A DNA stretch of 64,000 nt from JAEMQF01 sp963791595 (GCA_963791595.1 CAWBTF010000034.1:124001-188000), one strand, 5' to 3'. Counted from the stretch's first letter, positions 45,580-53,520 are shown. The notes: a model not told the origin generated them from the letters alone. Numbers and translations are program-made.

Positions 45580-45603
45580 ATTATGCATACGAAATGCATA
45601 TTA
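45580..45603 (-). promoter_or_regulatory. Putative brnTA promoter/operator
   Basis: The AT-rich site ATTATGCATACGAAATGCAT lies 5-30 bases upstream of the brnT GTG and contains ATGCAT twice in near-palindromic arrangement. CATAAT on the minus strand could be the -10. The damaged copy at 38702-38725 has ATTATGCATACATAATGCAT, almost the same. BrnA is known to repress its own promoter, so this is the likely binding site. Confidence 0.5.
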
Positions 45604-45649
45604 GCCGCAGTACCGGCGGTCCGCCGTCCACCTTGCGGGGTTTTCAGCG

Positions 45650-45732
45650 CGGCCCCACCCCAGCGTAAACCTCATCCCAGCCCAGGCTCAGCCCCAGGGC
45701 CGTCGAGCCGCAGGCTGGTGCCGCGCGGCCAG
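45650..45732 (-). pseudogene. Uma2 3'-end fragment
   Basis: This 83-base piece matches the 3' end of the Uma2 gene at 40344-40949 (AGCCGCAGGCTGGTGCCGCG and neighbours) with only a few differences. It is cut on the right by a REP-like repeat (45736). Confidence 0.75.
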
Positions 45733-45735
45733 GCC

Positions 45736-45917
45736 GTCATCCCGGCGCAAGCCGGGATCCACTGCGGCGCAGTAGCAAGACGTGCTGGCCAAAACCCCCC
45801 GCGCGACGATTCCTGGCGCGTAAATGGCGAGCTCGTCGCGAGTCGGGCTGGTGGATGCCGGCTTTCGCCGGCATGACGGCACGTTGAGGTCATCATCCCG
45901 GCGAAAGCCGGCGTCCA
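45736..45917. repeat. Cluster of three REP-like palindromes
   Basis: Three half-units occur: GTCATCCCGGCGCAAGCCGG at 45736, the inverse GGATGCCGGCTTTCGCCGGC about 45853-45872, and CATCCCGGCGAAAGCCGGCG about 45892-45911. They are variants of the family at 24586 and 31566. The block fills the gap between the Uma2 piece and the gmd start. Confidence 0.8.
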
Positions 45918-45962
45918 CCTTGCACCACAATCGTGACTTCGTTTCGAGCACCAGAAACATCC

Positions 45963-45993
45963 ATGACCAAGACCGCCCTCATCACCGGCGTGA
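45963..45993 (+). pseudogene. gmd: First ten codons of GDP-mannose 4,6-dehydratase
   Basis: ATGACCAAGACCGCCCTCAT onward encodes MTKTALITGV, the usual very start of Gmd (nucleotide-binding loop begins ITGVTGQDG). It breaks off after about 31 bases, where a RelE/ParE-type toxin fragment on the other strand begins. Together with the fcl fragments it suggests an ancestral gmd-fcl pair for GDP-L-fucose. Confidence 0.6.
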
Positions 45994-46197
45994 CTACCCG
46001 TCGGCGTGGCGCATCGTCTTCGCGCCTACCGCCTCCCGCCAAGGCGCGCCGATCTTGGGGAACGCGCGCAACAGACCGATCGACCTCTCAAATTCGGCGA
46101 TGAAGCCTTCGCCGAGATTCGCGTTGGCCTCGTTTGCGTAGAAGAGCGCCCCGTCGACAAGCTCATCCGCCGCCAGCGGGTGGGTCGAAACGATCAC
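45994..46197 (-). pseudogene. RelE/ParE-like toxin, 3'-truncated
   Basis: From GTG 46197, overlapping the antitoxin stop, the frame reads VIVSTHPLAADELVDGALFY, ANEANANLGEGFIAEFERSI and LLRAFPKIGAPWREAV. This is the N-terminal two thirds of a RelE/ParE toxin. The conserved C-terminal strand block is missing; the last residues (TMRHADG) read into junction sequence next to the gmd piece. Confidence 0.7.
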
Positions 46198-46418
46198 TTG
46201 ATCGCGATTCGAGCGCGCGCGATTGCATCTTCAACGGGTGCTGCGAGCACGGCTCCACTTTCAAGCTCATCGAGCCTTCGCAACGCTTCGACGAACCATT
46301 CCTCTTCGACTGCGTCGTCGGACGAAAGACTTGCCATGAGCCGATCGGCCAAATGCGCTCGCTCTTCAGGCGCCAGTTGAAGAGCCTGGGCCTCAAGTTC
46401 GGCAACGGATGAGGGCAT
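46194..46418 (-). CDS. Addiction-module antitoxin (PF09720 type), copy 1
   Basis: A 74-residue protein: MPSSVAELEAQALQLAPEER with AHLADRLMASLSSDD and EEEWFVEALRRLDELESG, the typical short helical 'putative addiction module component'. Its usual partner is the RelE/ParE toxin encoded right behind it, which is truncated here. An apparently identical copy is at 52271-52495. Confidence 0.87.
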   Translation of the reverse strand: MPSSVAELEAQALQLAPEERAHLADRLMASLSSDDAVEEEWFVEALRRLDELESGAVLAAPVEDAIARARIAIK

Positions 46419-46674
46419 GACCGACCTCCTACATTGGGTTCAAGTTGAAAATGATACGCGGCCATCATGCATCCCGGGCCAACCGCCGGTAATCGTCAGC
46501 ACCGATTTCGCCGCCGCCTGAGGGTTCACATCTGCCAAGAACGCATGCAGGCGAGCAAGGTCACCCAGTGCCTTGCTTGTCCAGATCGCCAAAGGGCGAA
46601 ACCAGCGCGCAAACCGGCGCTGATGCAGCTGCCCGATGAGCCTTTCACCGCCCTGCCGGGCAGTGCTGCCTGCC

Positions 46675-47007
46675 TCAATGGGCAACCCGTTCCTGCAGCG
46701 CTTCTTGCGCGAGCGTATTGATGCTCTTGCCTTGAGCCTGCGCCTCGATGGCGAGCTTCTCATGGAGTTCGGGCGGGATGCGCAAGTTGAACTTGCCCGA
46801 GAAGCTGCGTCGCGGTTCAATGTTCTTTTCCTTGCACACTTCAAGAAAGACCCGAAGCGACTTCTTGAACTCGGCACGAAGCTCCTTCGGATTCTTGCCG
46901 TAGAAATCTGCGCCACCGCTGAGCCCCAGAATCTCGCCTCGAAAGAGGTCAAGTTCCTCGTCGTATTCGATCCTGGCGTGATACCCGTCAATCCTCATGA
47001 TGTTCAT
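46675..47007 (-). CDS. hicB: HicB-type antitoxin with RHH tail, copy 2
   Basis: A 110-residue copy of the antitoxin described at 41774-42106, with the same sequence as far as I can see. Its cognate hicA is reduced to a 30-codon in-frame deletion derivative, so no functional toxin is encoded beside it. Confidence 0.88.
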   Translation of the reverse strand: MNIMRIDGYHARIEYDEELDLFRGEILGLSGGADFYGKNPKELRAEFKKSLRVFLEVCKEKNIEPRRSFSGKFNLRIPPELHEKLAIEAQAQGKSINTLAQEALQERVAH

Positions 47008-47096
47008 GCTCCGACCCCGTGTTGCTCCAGCCACTTGCGGATGCTCGCCACTGCGCCCTTGTCGGTGTTCGGCGAAGGCTGATGCCTCCGCTTCAT
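47004..47096 (-). pseudogene. HicA-type toxin with in-frame internal deletion
   Basis: The frame keeps the first six codons (MKRRHQ) and the last 24 (PSPNTDKGAVASIRKWLEQH and GVGA). Fifty-four codons between them, including the HRPH catalytic stretch, are gone. Start, stop and ATGA coupling to hicB are preserved, so a 30-residue peptide could still be made. Confidence 0.75.
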
Positions 47097-47186
47097 GCCG
47101 CAACAGTACCACAAACAGGTACCGCTGGCGGACCGTGCGCCTGCTCGAAGCCGCCAGCACCGTGCCGGGCAAAAGCCTGCCCGCGT

Positions 47187-47422
47187 CGATACCCCTGCCC
47201 TCAGGCAAGCCCGCGCCCGGCTTCAAGGTCGCCGCGCATGGGCGTGCACCATGGCAAGTGGCGGCGGCGCAACTTCGGGTGACGATCAACAATCCGGGTC
47301 TGACCCGTGCGACCGCGCTCGACATGAACGGTATGCCGGCGGGGGAATTGCCGGTCGAGCGCGGCGACTTCGATGCGACGCTCGCGTTTCCTGCGAATGC
47401 GATGTACGTCGTGTTGCGATAG
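47187..47422 (+). pseudogene. GH-like protein, C-terminal fragment (unit D)
   Basis: About 78 codons from PASIPLPSGKPAPGFKVAAH to AFPANAMYVVLR and TAG. Five bases later the brnA copy 3 stop begins on the opposite strand, the same junction as in units B, C and E. Confidence 0.85.
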
Positions 47423-47427
47423 AAGGC

Positions 47428-47694
47428 CTACGAAACTCGAAGTTCTTCGCGAAGCACCCGTCGCAACGTCGCAACCGTCAGCGGCTTGCCTTCTGACTTG
47501 GTCTTCTTGGAACTTGCGAGTGCCTTTCGCAAGAGCGCATTGATCAGGGTCTGGTACCCAACGCCCTCGGCCTCTGCCTGCGCGCGAAAGTGCTCAATGA
47601 CATCGTCATCCAGCATGATCGTGATTCGGGTCTTTCCCGGAGACGGAATGACCGCCCCACGCTTTGCCTTGCTGAAGTCGTATTCGTCACGCAT
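47428..47694 (-). CDS. brnA: BrnA-like antitoxin, copy 3
   Basis: An 88-residue antitoxin, nearly identical to the copies at 38273-38539 and 45049-45315 (SEGKPLT for SESKPLT near the C-terminus). Its toxin partner is 5'-truncated, so it may be expressed from a neighbouring promoter or not at all. Confidence 0.87.
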   Translation of the reverse strand: MRDEYDFSKAKRGAVIPSPGKTRITIMLDDDVIEHFRAQAEAEGVGYQTLINALLRKALASSKKTKSEGKPLTVATLRRVLREELRVS

Positions 47695-47865
47695 GGTATC
47701 GATCTGCCTCGCCACGACTGGCCTTGCGAGCGGAAATGACGCGCGTCCGCTCTCCACGCTGAGTGTGAACGACCGCAAGCACTCTCCCCAAAGCATCCAT
47801 TCCCAAAGTGACGAAGCGCTGCTCGGCGCGGGAGTCCGGGTCTTCGATCGTCAGCGCCATGGCGG
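47687..47865 (-). pseudogene. BrnT toxin, copy 3, lacking its N-terminus
   Basis: The frame holds MALTIEDPDSRAEQRFVTLG to the normal end at 47687. The first 30 or so codons are replaced at about 47865 by the 53-bp repeat shared with 38161-38213 (here 47870-47922). The break point differs from that of copy 1, so the two truncations are independent. Confidence 0.8.
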
Positions 47866-47869
47866 TGCC

Positions 47870-47922
47870 AAGCCAATTGGGTCTGCTCGGCAGGCCCAGC
47901 AGGCCTTGAAGTTCCGCGGGCT
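47870..47922. repeat. 53-bp dispersed repeat, copy 2
   Basis: Matches 38161-38213 (AAGCCAATTG ... TTCCGCGGGCTT) with a handful of differences. It directly replaces the missing 5' end of brnT copy 3, so it sits at a recombination joint. Confidence 0.7.
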
Positions 47923-47937
47923 TTCAGCAAGGCGGAA

Positions 47938-48978
47938 CTACCTCGGCAGGTATCCGCGCGCGCCAGCCCAAACGTCGAAGTGACTTCGCAACTCTTGCGG
48001 CAGGTCGAGCACGAATCCAACGTCGATCGGGTGCGAGTGACCCAGAAAGTGGCGCACCGCATCCAGCAGCACTTCGCCTTGCCGGCGATCCTTTTCCCGC
48101 TTGGACGCCTTTCTCTCGGGCTTTTCGGCGAGCCATAGTTTGTGCAATGCCATCCAGCGAGGGTCTGGCACGTAAAGTGGGCAAGCGCGGCCGCGCAGAG
48201 TGGCCACGACATGGCTGACCGGCGAACCAAGCAGCAACCATTCCTGTTCGATCAATGAGGCCATTGGGTCGAATGCCTCGGCCGCGGGCAAAGGGTGCGT
48301 GCTCGGCGCGGCGAGCAGTTCCACTTCATAACCGGCATCGTTCACGGCCTGGTAAGGCCGTCGCGGGCTGATTCGATAACTCGCGTCGATGCCGCGCAGC
48401 ACCGAAAACAGCGTCTTCTGCGCCGCGTCAGCCGGCCGTCCCGTGGAAATCAGCGAGGCCTTCGTATCGCGGCACCAAGCCAGATCGAAGTCTTCCGTTT
48501 CCTCATTTCCGACGGGAAATCGCGCACCGCACGCCAACTCGTATGCGGCGAACGCGTTGGTGCCGACGACCATCAGGTCGGTGCCCAGCATGCCCTCGAT
48601 GTCGAGGCGGCGCAGGATTTCGGCCTGCCGGTCCGGTAACGATGGCAGGCGCAAGCGCCGGTACAGGCCCACCCTTTCGGCGAGCTGCGCATCGAGCGCT
48701 GCAAGGCGGGCTTTCAGCAGCTTCTTTTGTTCGATGAAATCGTCGTACTGGCGCGTCGTGGCGTCGCTGCGCCGGCCGATGGTGGTGCCGCCGTCCTTCG
48801 AGTGCCACTTCGCGCCGAGGTACTCGACGCCCGCCTTGTCGACCCAGTACATGGAAACGGGCATCGCCTCGAGTTGCCGTCGGGTTTCAACCCAAGCCAG
48901 GTAGGCCTGCTCCAAGTTGGCAACGACACGCTGCGATTCGCTCGAGTAGCGGCTGAAGGCATCAATCCGGTGTTCCAT
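47938..48978 (-). CDS. GSU2403-type nucleotidyltransferase fold protein
   Basis: A 346-residue protein. The central VGTNAFAAYELACGARFPVG with ETEDFDLAWCRDTKA is the nucleotidyltransferase-like core (Asp-rich strand DFDLAW), as in the PF12281-type family. An N-terminal coiled-coil-like region (DFIEQKKLLKARLAALDAQL) and a C-terminal helical part (HKLWLAEKPERKASKREKDR) surround it. Function is not established; related nucleotidyltransferases include toxins and phage-defence proteins. It sits among TA modules in unit D and has a 10-bp hairpin upstream. It is the only copy. Confidence 0.82.
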   Translation of the reverse strand: MEHRIDAFSRYSSESQRVVANLEQAYLAWVETRRQLEAMPVSMYWVDKAGVEYLGAKWHSKDGGTTIGRRSDATTRQYDDFIEQKKLLKARLAALDAQLAERVGLYRRLRLPSLPDRQAEILRRLDIEGMLGTDLMVVGTNAFAAYELACGARFPVGNEETEDFDLAWCRDTKASLISTGRPADAAQKTLFSVLRGIDASYRISPRRPYQAVNDAGYEVELLAAPSTHPLPAAEAFDPMASLIEQEWLLLGSPVSHVVATLRGRACPLYVPDPRWMALHKLWLAEKPERKASKREKDRRQGEVLLDAVRHFLGHSHPIDVGFVLDLPQELRSHFDVWAGARGYLPR

Positions 48979-48997
48979 TGACCGTTGATTTTATGGA

Positions 48998-49041
48998 CTT
49001 TCCACCATGTGCGCGAAACATCACGCATGGTTGGTGGAAAG
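48998..49041 (-). promoter_or_regulatory. Inverted repeat upstream of the nucleotidyltransferase
   Basis: CTTTCCACCA (48998-49007) pairs perfectly with TGGTGGAAAG (49032-49041) around a 24-base loop, just before the ATG at 48978. It could be an operator or an mRNA hairpin. No Shine-Dalgarno of note is visible. Confidence 0.4.
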
Positions 49042-49049
49042 CCTACGGT

Positions 49050-49251
49050 CTTAGCCCCACCACAAGGCGTGCCTCGGTCAGCTCCACTGTCGTGGCCGGG
49101 TTGCCGATCTGCTGGCAGTGAACCAGGACGTCGGGGAGAACACGGCGTCCACCGCGGAAATGCGCAGGCGCATTTCCGTCATCTTGACGCGGCAGGGCGA
49201 TCCCTTGAGCCCAGCGTGCAACGCAAAGCCCGCGTTGCGAATGAGATCGGC
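49050..49251 (-). pseudogene. Uma2 internal fragment
   Basis: The minus strand encodes ADLIRNAGFALHAGLKGSPC with VKMTEMRLRISAVDAVF, matching the middle of the Uma2 protein at 40344-40949, then loses frame and ends near TTVELTEARLVVGLRP. Both termini are missing. The right edge at about 49252 is a hicA-type N-terminus (49252-49309, MGRLAGFSYRQIVKRLKELG). Confidence 0.75.
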
Positions 49252-49319
49252 CCAATTCCTTCAGGCGCTTGACGATTTGCCTGTAGCTGAATCCGGCCAA
49301 CCGACCCATCAGGTCGCCA

Positions 49320-49380
49320 CCACTCTGTGCTGGGCTACACCAGCCCGGCGCAATTTCGATGGCCCCTGATGGCAGGCGAA
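49320..49380 (+). pseudogene. Possible IS3-family transposase C-terminal remnant
   Basis: The frame around 49327-49362 reads LGYTSPAQFRWP, resembling the HSxLGYxSPxQFE end of IS3-type transposases. It is too short to place in a group. It marks a rearranged junction directly before the full-length GH gene. Confidence 0.4.
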
Positions 49381-51719
49381 TGGAACCACAATCTCGCCAC
49401 CCTCACCCCAAAAAACCCAGCGTGGTCGCGCAATCCACCGCTTCGAACTCAACATTGCGCCGCATCGCGGTCGGCGTGTCGCTGGCCACGCTCGCGGGGT
49501 TGTGCCATCCGGGAAATCCGCTCCCGAGTTCACTTCGAGAGCCAACCGCGACGTGGGAGTTCAACCCACCCCGCGACGAGTTCCTGAGCACCGCCCTGCT
49601 CGACCTGCGCTCGTTGAACGAAAAGAATGCCGGCGAAACCGGCTTTGTGCGCGCCGGCACCGACGGTGGCTTCGTGCGCGGTGATGGAACGCCGATCCGG
49701 TTCTGGGCCGTGAACACCGAAGTCGGCCGCGCCCCGTTCGTGCGCAAACCGCTCGGGCCGGCCACGGCGCCCGATCTGGCGCGGCACGCCCGCTTCCTGG
49801 CCAAACGCGGCGTCAACATGGTTCGGCTGCACCGCCAGTTGAGCCCCGACCTGGCGGCCAACCCCAACGCGGCCATCACCGACATCAACCTCGCCGAGCG
49901 TGACGGCATCTGGCGCAGCGTTGCCGCAATGCGCGCCGAAGGCATCTACACCACGCTCTCGCCGTACTGGGCCGGGCCGATGAAGTTCGCCCCTGGCTGG
50001 GGAATCCCCGGTGGCGCGGCCCAGCCCGCCTGGGGCTTGCTGTTCTTCGACCCCACGCTGCAGCACGCCTACAAGGCGTGGCTGCGGCAACTGCTCGTGC
50101 CGAAGAACCCCTACACCGGCATACCGCTCGGGCAAGACCCGAGCGTGGCGCTGCTGCAGATCCAGAACGAAGACAGCCTGTTGTTCTGGACGGTCGACGC
50201 GATCAAAGGCGCGCAGCGCAATGCGCTCGAAACCCGGTTCGCGGAGTTCCTGAGCCGAGAACACGGCTCGCTGGCAAACGCCGTCGCGCGCTGGCAAGGC
50301 GAACGCATCGACGCTCAAGCCCTCGCCGCAGGCCGGGCACCATTGCTGCCCATCTGGGAGTTGACCCAGCCCCCCAGCACCCGCCGCGCCGCCCGACTGG
50401 CAGACCAAACCGAGTTTCTGGCGCGCACGATGTTCGAGTTCAACCGCGGCATCGTGCGTTTTCTGCGCGACGAGCTGGGTGTGAAGACGCTCGTCAACGC
50501 CGGCAACTGGAAGACGGCCAGCGCGCTGCGCCTGAACGACGCGGAACGCTGGAGCTACAGCGCGGCCGACGTGGACGCCGCCAACGTCTACACCACCGGC
50601 GTGCACAAAGGGCGCTACGAGGGCTGGGCCATCGTCGAAGGCGACACCTTCACCAATGCGAGCGTGCTGCGCAACCCGAGTCTGCTGCCGCTTGCGCTCA
50701 AACAAAGCGCGGGGCGCCCGATGCTCGTGAGCGAAGGCAACTGGGTGATGCCCAACGCCTACGCCGCGGAAGGGCCGTTTCTGGTGGCAGCCTATTCCTC
50801 GCTGCTCGGCACGGCCGGCTACTACTGGTTCAGCACGGGCGAAGAGGGTTTTGCCGCACCCGGCTCGGCCAACGGCTACCTGCCCTCACAAGGCAAGTGG
50901 CTGTTCGGCACGCCCGAGTTGCTGGGCGGCTTTCCTGCGGCGGCACTCGCCTACCGCAGGGGTTACATCGGCCGAGGCGACCCGGTTCTCCACGAGCGGC
51001 GCGCGCTCCCCGCGTTATGGGCGCGCGCCGCGCCGGTGATCAGCGAAGGCGCGAGCTTCGACCCGAACACCGACGCCGGCAGCGGCGCACCCGCCGACCC
51101 ACGACAAGCCGCAGAGGCAGCCGAAGCTGCAGCGTTTCTGGCTGGCCCGGTGCTGCAGACGTTCAGCAGCGGCGCTGCACAACCCGTTGCGTTGCCAACC
51201 GCCCGCGATTGGCACGCGCCCATCCGCTCGAACACCGGGCAGATCGTGCTCGATGCCGCGCGGGCCTTCTGCACCGTCGATGCGCCAAGAGTGCAAGGCG
51301 TGGCGGCGCACTTCGGGAGCGCGCCGTCGCACACGCTGAGCGACGTGAAGTTCGAGTCCGGCAACGCATACGGCGCGGCGATGGCCGTCTCGATGGACGG
51401 CCTGCCGCTGGCCACGTCGCGCAGCGTGCTGCTTCAATACGCCACGCAGAGCCGGCCGAGCGGCTGGCAAGTGGAACCCGCGTCGATACCTTTTCCCTCA
51501 GGGAAGCCCGCTCCCGGCTTCAAGGTCACAGCACATGGGCGCGCACCATGGCAAGTGGCGGCGGCGCAACTTCGGGTGACGATCAACAATCCGGGTCTGA
51601 CCCGTGCGACCGTGCTCGACATGAACGGTATGCCGGCGGGCGAATTGCCGATCGGGCGCGGCGCCTTCGGTGTGACGCTGGCGTTTCCTGCGAATGCGAT
51701 GTACGTCGTGTTGCGATAG
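49359..51719 (+). CDS. Large exported TIM-barrel glycoside-hydrolase-like protein ('GH'), full copy
   Basis: The only full-length copy, up to 786 aa. The conserved part begins near a signal peptide (LRRIAVGVSLATLAGLCHPG). WEFNPPRDEFLSTALLDLRS and FWAVNTEVGRAPFVRKPLGP follow, then barrel-like segments. LLQIQNEDSLLFW (NE pair after a strand) and MLVSEGNWVMPNAYA (Glu after a late strand) fit the acid/base and nucleophile of clan GH-A enzymes. The C-terminal 200 residues form a beta-rich domain. Substrate is unknown; linked fcl/gmd pieces hint at extracellular polysaccharide. The start is uncertain: the original leader (kept at 44892 and 55659) is replaced by an IS3-like scrap, and no Shine-Dalgarno is visible for ATG 49359 or GTG 49422. 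Confidence 0.75.
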   Translation: MAPDGRRMEPQSRHPHPKKPSVVAQSTASNSTLRRIAVGVSLATLAGLCHPGNPLPSSLREPTATWEFNPPRDEFLSTALLDLRSLNEKNAGETGFVRAGTDGGFVRGDGTPIRFWAVNTEVGRAPFVRKPLGPATAPDLARHARFLAKRGVNMVRLHRQLSPDLAANPNAAITDINLAERDGIWRSVAAMRAEGIYTTLSPYWAGPMKFAPGWGIPGGAAQPAWGLLFFDPTLQHAYKAWLRQLLVPKNPYTGIPLGQDPSVALLQIQNEDSLLFWTVDAIKGAQRNALETRFAEFLSREHGSLANAVARWQGERIDAQALAAGRAPLLPIWELTQPPSTRRAARLADQTEFLARTMFEFNRGIVRFLRDELGVKTLVNAGNWKTASALRLNDAERWSYSAADVDAANVYTTGVHKGRYEGWAIVEGDTFTNASVLRNPSLLPLALKQSAGRPMLVSEGNWVMPNAYAAEGPFLVAAYSSLLGTAGYYWFSTGEEGFAAPGSANGYLPSQGKWLFGTPELLGGFPAAALAYRRGYIGRGDPVLHERRALPALWARAAPVISEGASFDPNTDAGSGAPADPRQAAEAAEAAAFLAGPVLQTFSSGAAQPVALPTARDWHAPIRSNTGQIVLDAARAFCTVDAPRVQGVAAHFGSAPSHTLSDVKFESGNAYGAAMAVSMDGLPLATSRSVLLQYATQSRPSGWQVEPASIPFPSGKPAPGFKVTAHGRAPWQVAAAQLRVTINNPGLTRATVLDMNGMPAGELPIGRGAFGVTLAFPANAMYVVLR

Positions 51720-51770
51720 AAGGCTTGCGAAACTCAGCGTATTGATCAGGGTCTGCTACCCAAGGCGATG
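51720..51770 (-). pseudogene. brnA shreds (unit E)
   Basis: Directly after the GH stop there are two short pieces of brnA (GCGAAACTC at 51726-51734 and GCGTATTGATCAGGGTCTG near 51738-51756), in the order found in intact brnA but with the DNA between them removed. Confidence 0.55.
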
Positions 51771-51814
51771 CACCTTGTGATCCGCTCGATCAGTTCGGCA
51801 GGCGTCTGCGCCGC

Positions 51815-52081
51815 GCGATGAATCCGACTGGCAGTTCCTCGCCGCGATGCCGACCAACCTGTACGGCCCCGGCGACAACTACCACTCGCAGAACAGCCAC
51901 GTGATCCCGGCGCTGCTGCGCAAGTTTCACGAGGCCAAGCAACGCGGCGACAGAGCCGTCACCGCACGCCGCGCAAGCTGCTGGACGTAAGCCGGCTGAA
52001 CGGGTTGGGCTGGTCGGCGAGCACCCCTCTGGAACGGGGTTTGCGCACGGCGTACGCGGAGTTTGTGGCGACGCAGGTGTG
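51815..52081 (+). pseudogene. fcl fragments joined by deletion (unit E)
   Basis: The first piece encodes DWQFLAAMPTNLYGPGDNYH and HVIPALLRKFHEAKQRGDRA. At about 51964 it jumps to the C-terminal piece (RKLLDVSRLNGLGWSASTPL to FVATQV, stop 52079-52081). It matches 43492-43746 and continues like it into a parE 3' end (52082-52112) and a parD-like shred (52113-52180). Confidence 0.75.
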
Positions 52082-52270
52082 ACTGCAGAGTCCGGATCAT
52101 CGGTTTTCGCGTTGCAAGGTTGCGAGGCTCTCGGCCCAAGCCTTGACTTCGGCGTGGTCGACCAGATGCCCCGCGCTCGCGATCGCCACCACCCGTCGGC
52201 GTGGCGCATCGTCTTCGCGCCTACCGCCTCCCGACAAGCTCATCCGCCGCCAGCGGGTGGGTCGAAACGA

Positions 52271-52495
52271 TCACTTGATCGCGATTCGAGCGCGCGCGAT
52301 TGCATCTTCAACGGGTGCTGCGAGCACGGCTCCACTTTCAAGCTCATCGAGCCTTCGCAACGCTTCGACGAACCATTCCTCTTCGACTGCGTCGTCGGAC
52401 GAAAGACTTGCCATGAGCCGATCGGCCAAATGCGCTCGCTCTTCAGGCGCCAGTTGAAGAGCCTGGGCCTCAAGTTCGGCAACGGATGAGGGCAT
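52271..52495 (-). CDS. Addiction-module antitoxin (PF09720 type), copy 2
   Basis: A 74-residue protein with the same sequence as 46194-46418. Its RelE/ParE partner is represented only by scraps of the gene's ends (about 52185-52270), so this antitoxin has no toxin beside it. Confidence 0.85.
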   Translation of the reverse strand: MPSSVAELEAQALQLAPEERAHLADRLMASLSSDDAVEEEWFVEALRRLDELESGAVLAAPVEDAIARARIAIK

Positions 52496-52751
52496 GACCG
52501 ACCTCCTACATTGGGTTCAAGTTGAAAATGATACGCGGCCATCATGCACCCCGGGCCAACCGCCGGTAATCGTCAGCACCGATTTCGCCGCCGCCTGAGG
52601 GTTCACATCTGCCAAGAACGCATGCAGGCGAGCAAGGTCACCCAGTGCCTTGCTTGTCCAGATCGCCAAAGGGCGAAACCAGCGCGCAAACCGGCGCTGA
52701 TGCAGCTGCCCGATGAGCCTTTCACCGCCCTGCCGGGCAGTGCTGCCTGCC

Positions 52752-53084
52752 TCAATGGGCAACCCGTTCCTGCAGCGCTTCTTGCGCGAGCGTATTGATG
52801 CTCTTGCCTTGAGCCTGCGCCTCGATGGCGAGCTTCTCATGGAGTTCGGGCGGGATGCGCAAGTTGAACTTGCCCGAGAAGCTGCGTCGCGGTTCAATGT
52901 TCTTTTCCTTGCACACTTCAAGAAAGACCCGAAGCGACTTCTTGAACTCGGCACGAAGCTCCTTCGGATTCTTGCCGTAGAAATCTGCGCCACCGCTGAG
53001 CCCCAGAATCTCGCCTCGAAAGAGGTCAAGTTCCTCGTCGTATTCGATCCTGGCGTGATACCCGTCAATCCTCATGATGTTCAT
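52752..53084 (-). CDS. hicB: HicB-type antitoxin with RHH tail, copy 3
   Basis: A 110-residue copy of 41774-42106 with the same sequence. Coupled by ATGA to a complete hicA upstream. Confidence 0.9.
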   Translation of the reverse strand: MNIMRIDGYHARIEYDEELDLFRGEILGLSGGADFYGKNPKELRAEFKKSLRVFLEVCKEKNIEPRRSFSGKFNLRIPPELHEKLAIEAQAQGKSINTLAQEALQERVAH

Positions 53085-53335
53085 GCTCCGACCCCGTGTT
53101 GCTCCAGCCACTTGCGGATGCTCGCCACTGCGCCCTTGTCGGTGTTCGGCGATGGATGCGGCCGGTGAAAGACTCGCACTTCCTCAAACAGAACGACGGC
53201 CACGCGACTGCCTTCGCGTTCACTTACCTCAGCGCCCAGTTCAATGAACAGGGCCTCGATGTCACGCCACTGGACGTTGGCGCTCGTCGGTCGCGCGAAG
53301 ATCAGTTCAAGAGTGCGCTGATGCCTCCGCTTCAT
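53081..53335 (-). CDS. hicA: HicA-type toxin, copy 3 (complete)
   Basis: An 84-residue toxin with the same sequence as 42103-42357, including HRPHPSPNTDKG. The upstream GGTAC repeats (about 53349-53364) are also conserved. Two complete and one deleted copy of this hicAB thus exist within 11.5 kb. Confidence 0.9.
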   Translation of the reverse strand: MKRRHQRTLELIFARPTSANVQWRDIEALFIELGAEVSEREGSRVAVVLFEEVRVFHRPHPSPNTDKGAVASIRKWLEQHGVGA

Positions 53336-53520
53336 GCCGCAACAGTACCACAAACAGGTACCGCCGGCGGATCGTGCGCCTGCTCGAAGCCGCCAGCACC
53401 GTACCGGGCAAAAGCCTGTGGCGCTCGGCGGTGCCGAGACACTTGCGATCAGGCTGGGCGAGGATGGCCTCAATCTCGCTCGACGTGTTCCTTGGGAAAC
53501 TGCCCGACGAGCCGTCACCA

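Larger units (their letters stand above)
46155..47075. repeat. 921-bp direct repeat, copy 1
   Basis: This block and 52232-53152 align without gaps at a constant offset of 6077 bases, with at least one base difference (about 46467/52544). It carries the addiction-module antitoxin, a parE N-terminal fragment (46490-46588), a short fcl shred (46621-46664, LMQLPDEPFTAL), hicB and the 3' part of hicA. Confidence 0.85.
52232..53152. repeat. 921-bp direct repeat, copy 2
   Basis: The second copy of the block at 46155-47075, gap-free at offset 6077. It holds the addiction-module antitoxin, a parE N-terminal fragment (52567-52665), an fcl shred (52698-52741), hicB and the 3' end of hicA. It continues with the complete hicA that copy 1 has lost. 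Overlapping it, 52742-53408 also matches 41764-42430. Confidence 0.85.

Noticed and set aside
24586..45917. GTCATCCCGGC repeats as a CRISPR-like array
   Set aside because: The copies are palindromic, in both orientations, at irregular distances and without spacers of uniform length; they fit a dispersed REP-type family.
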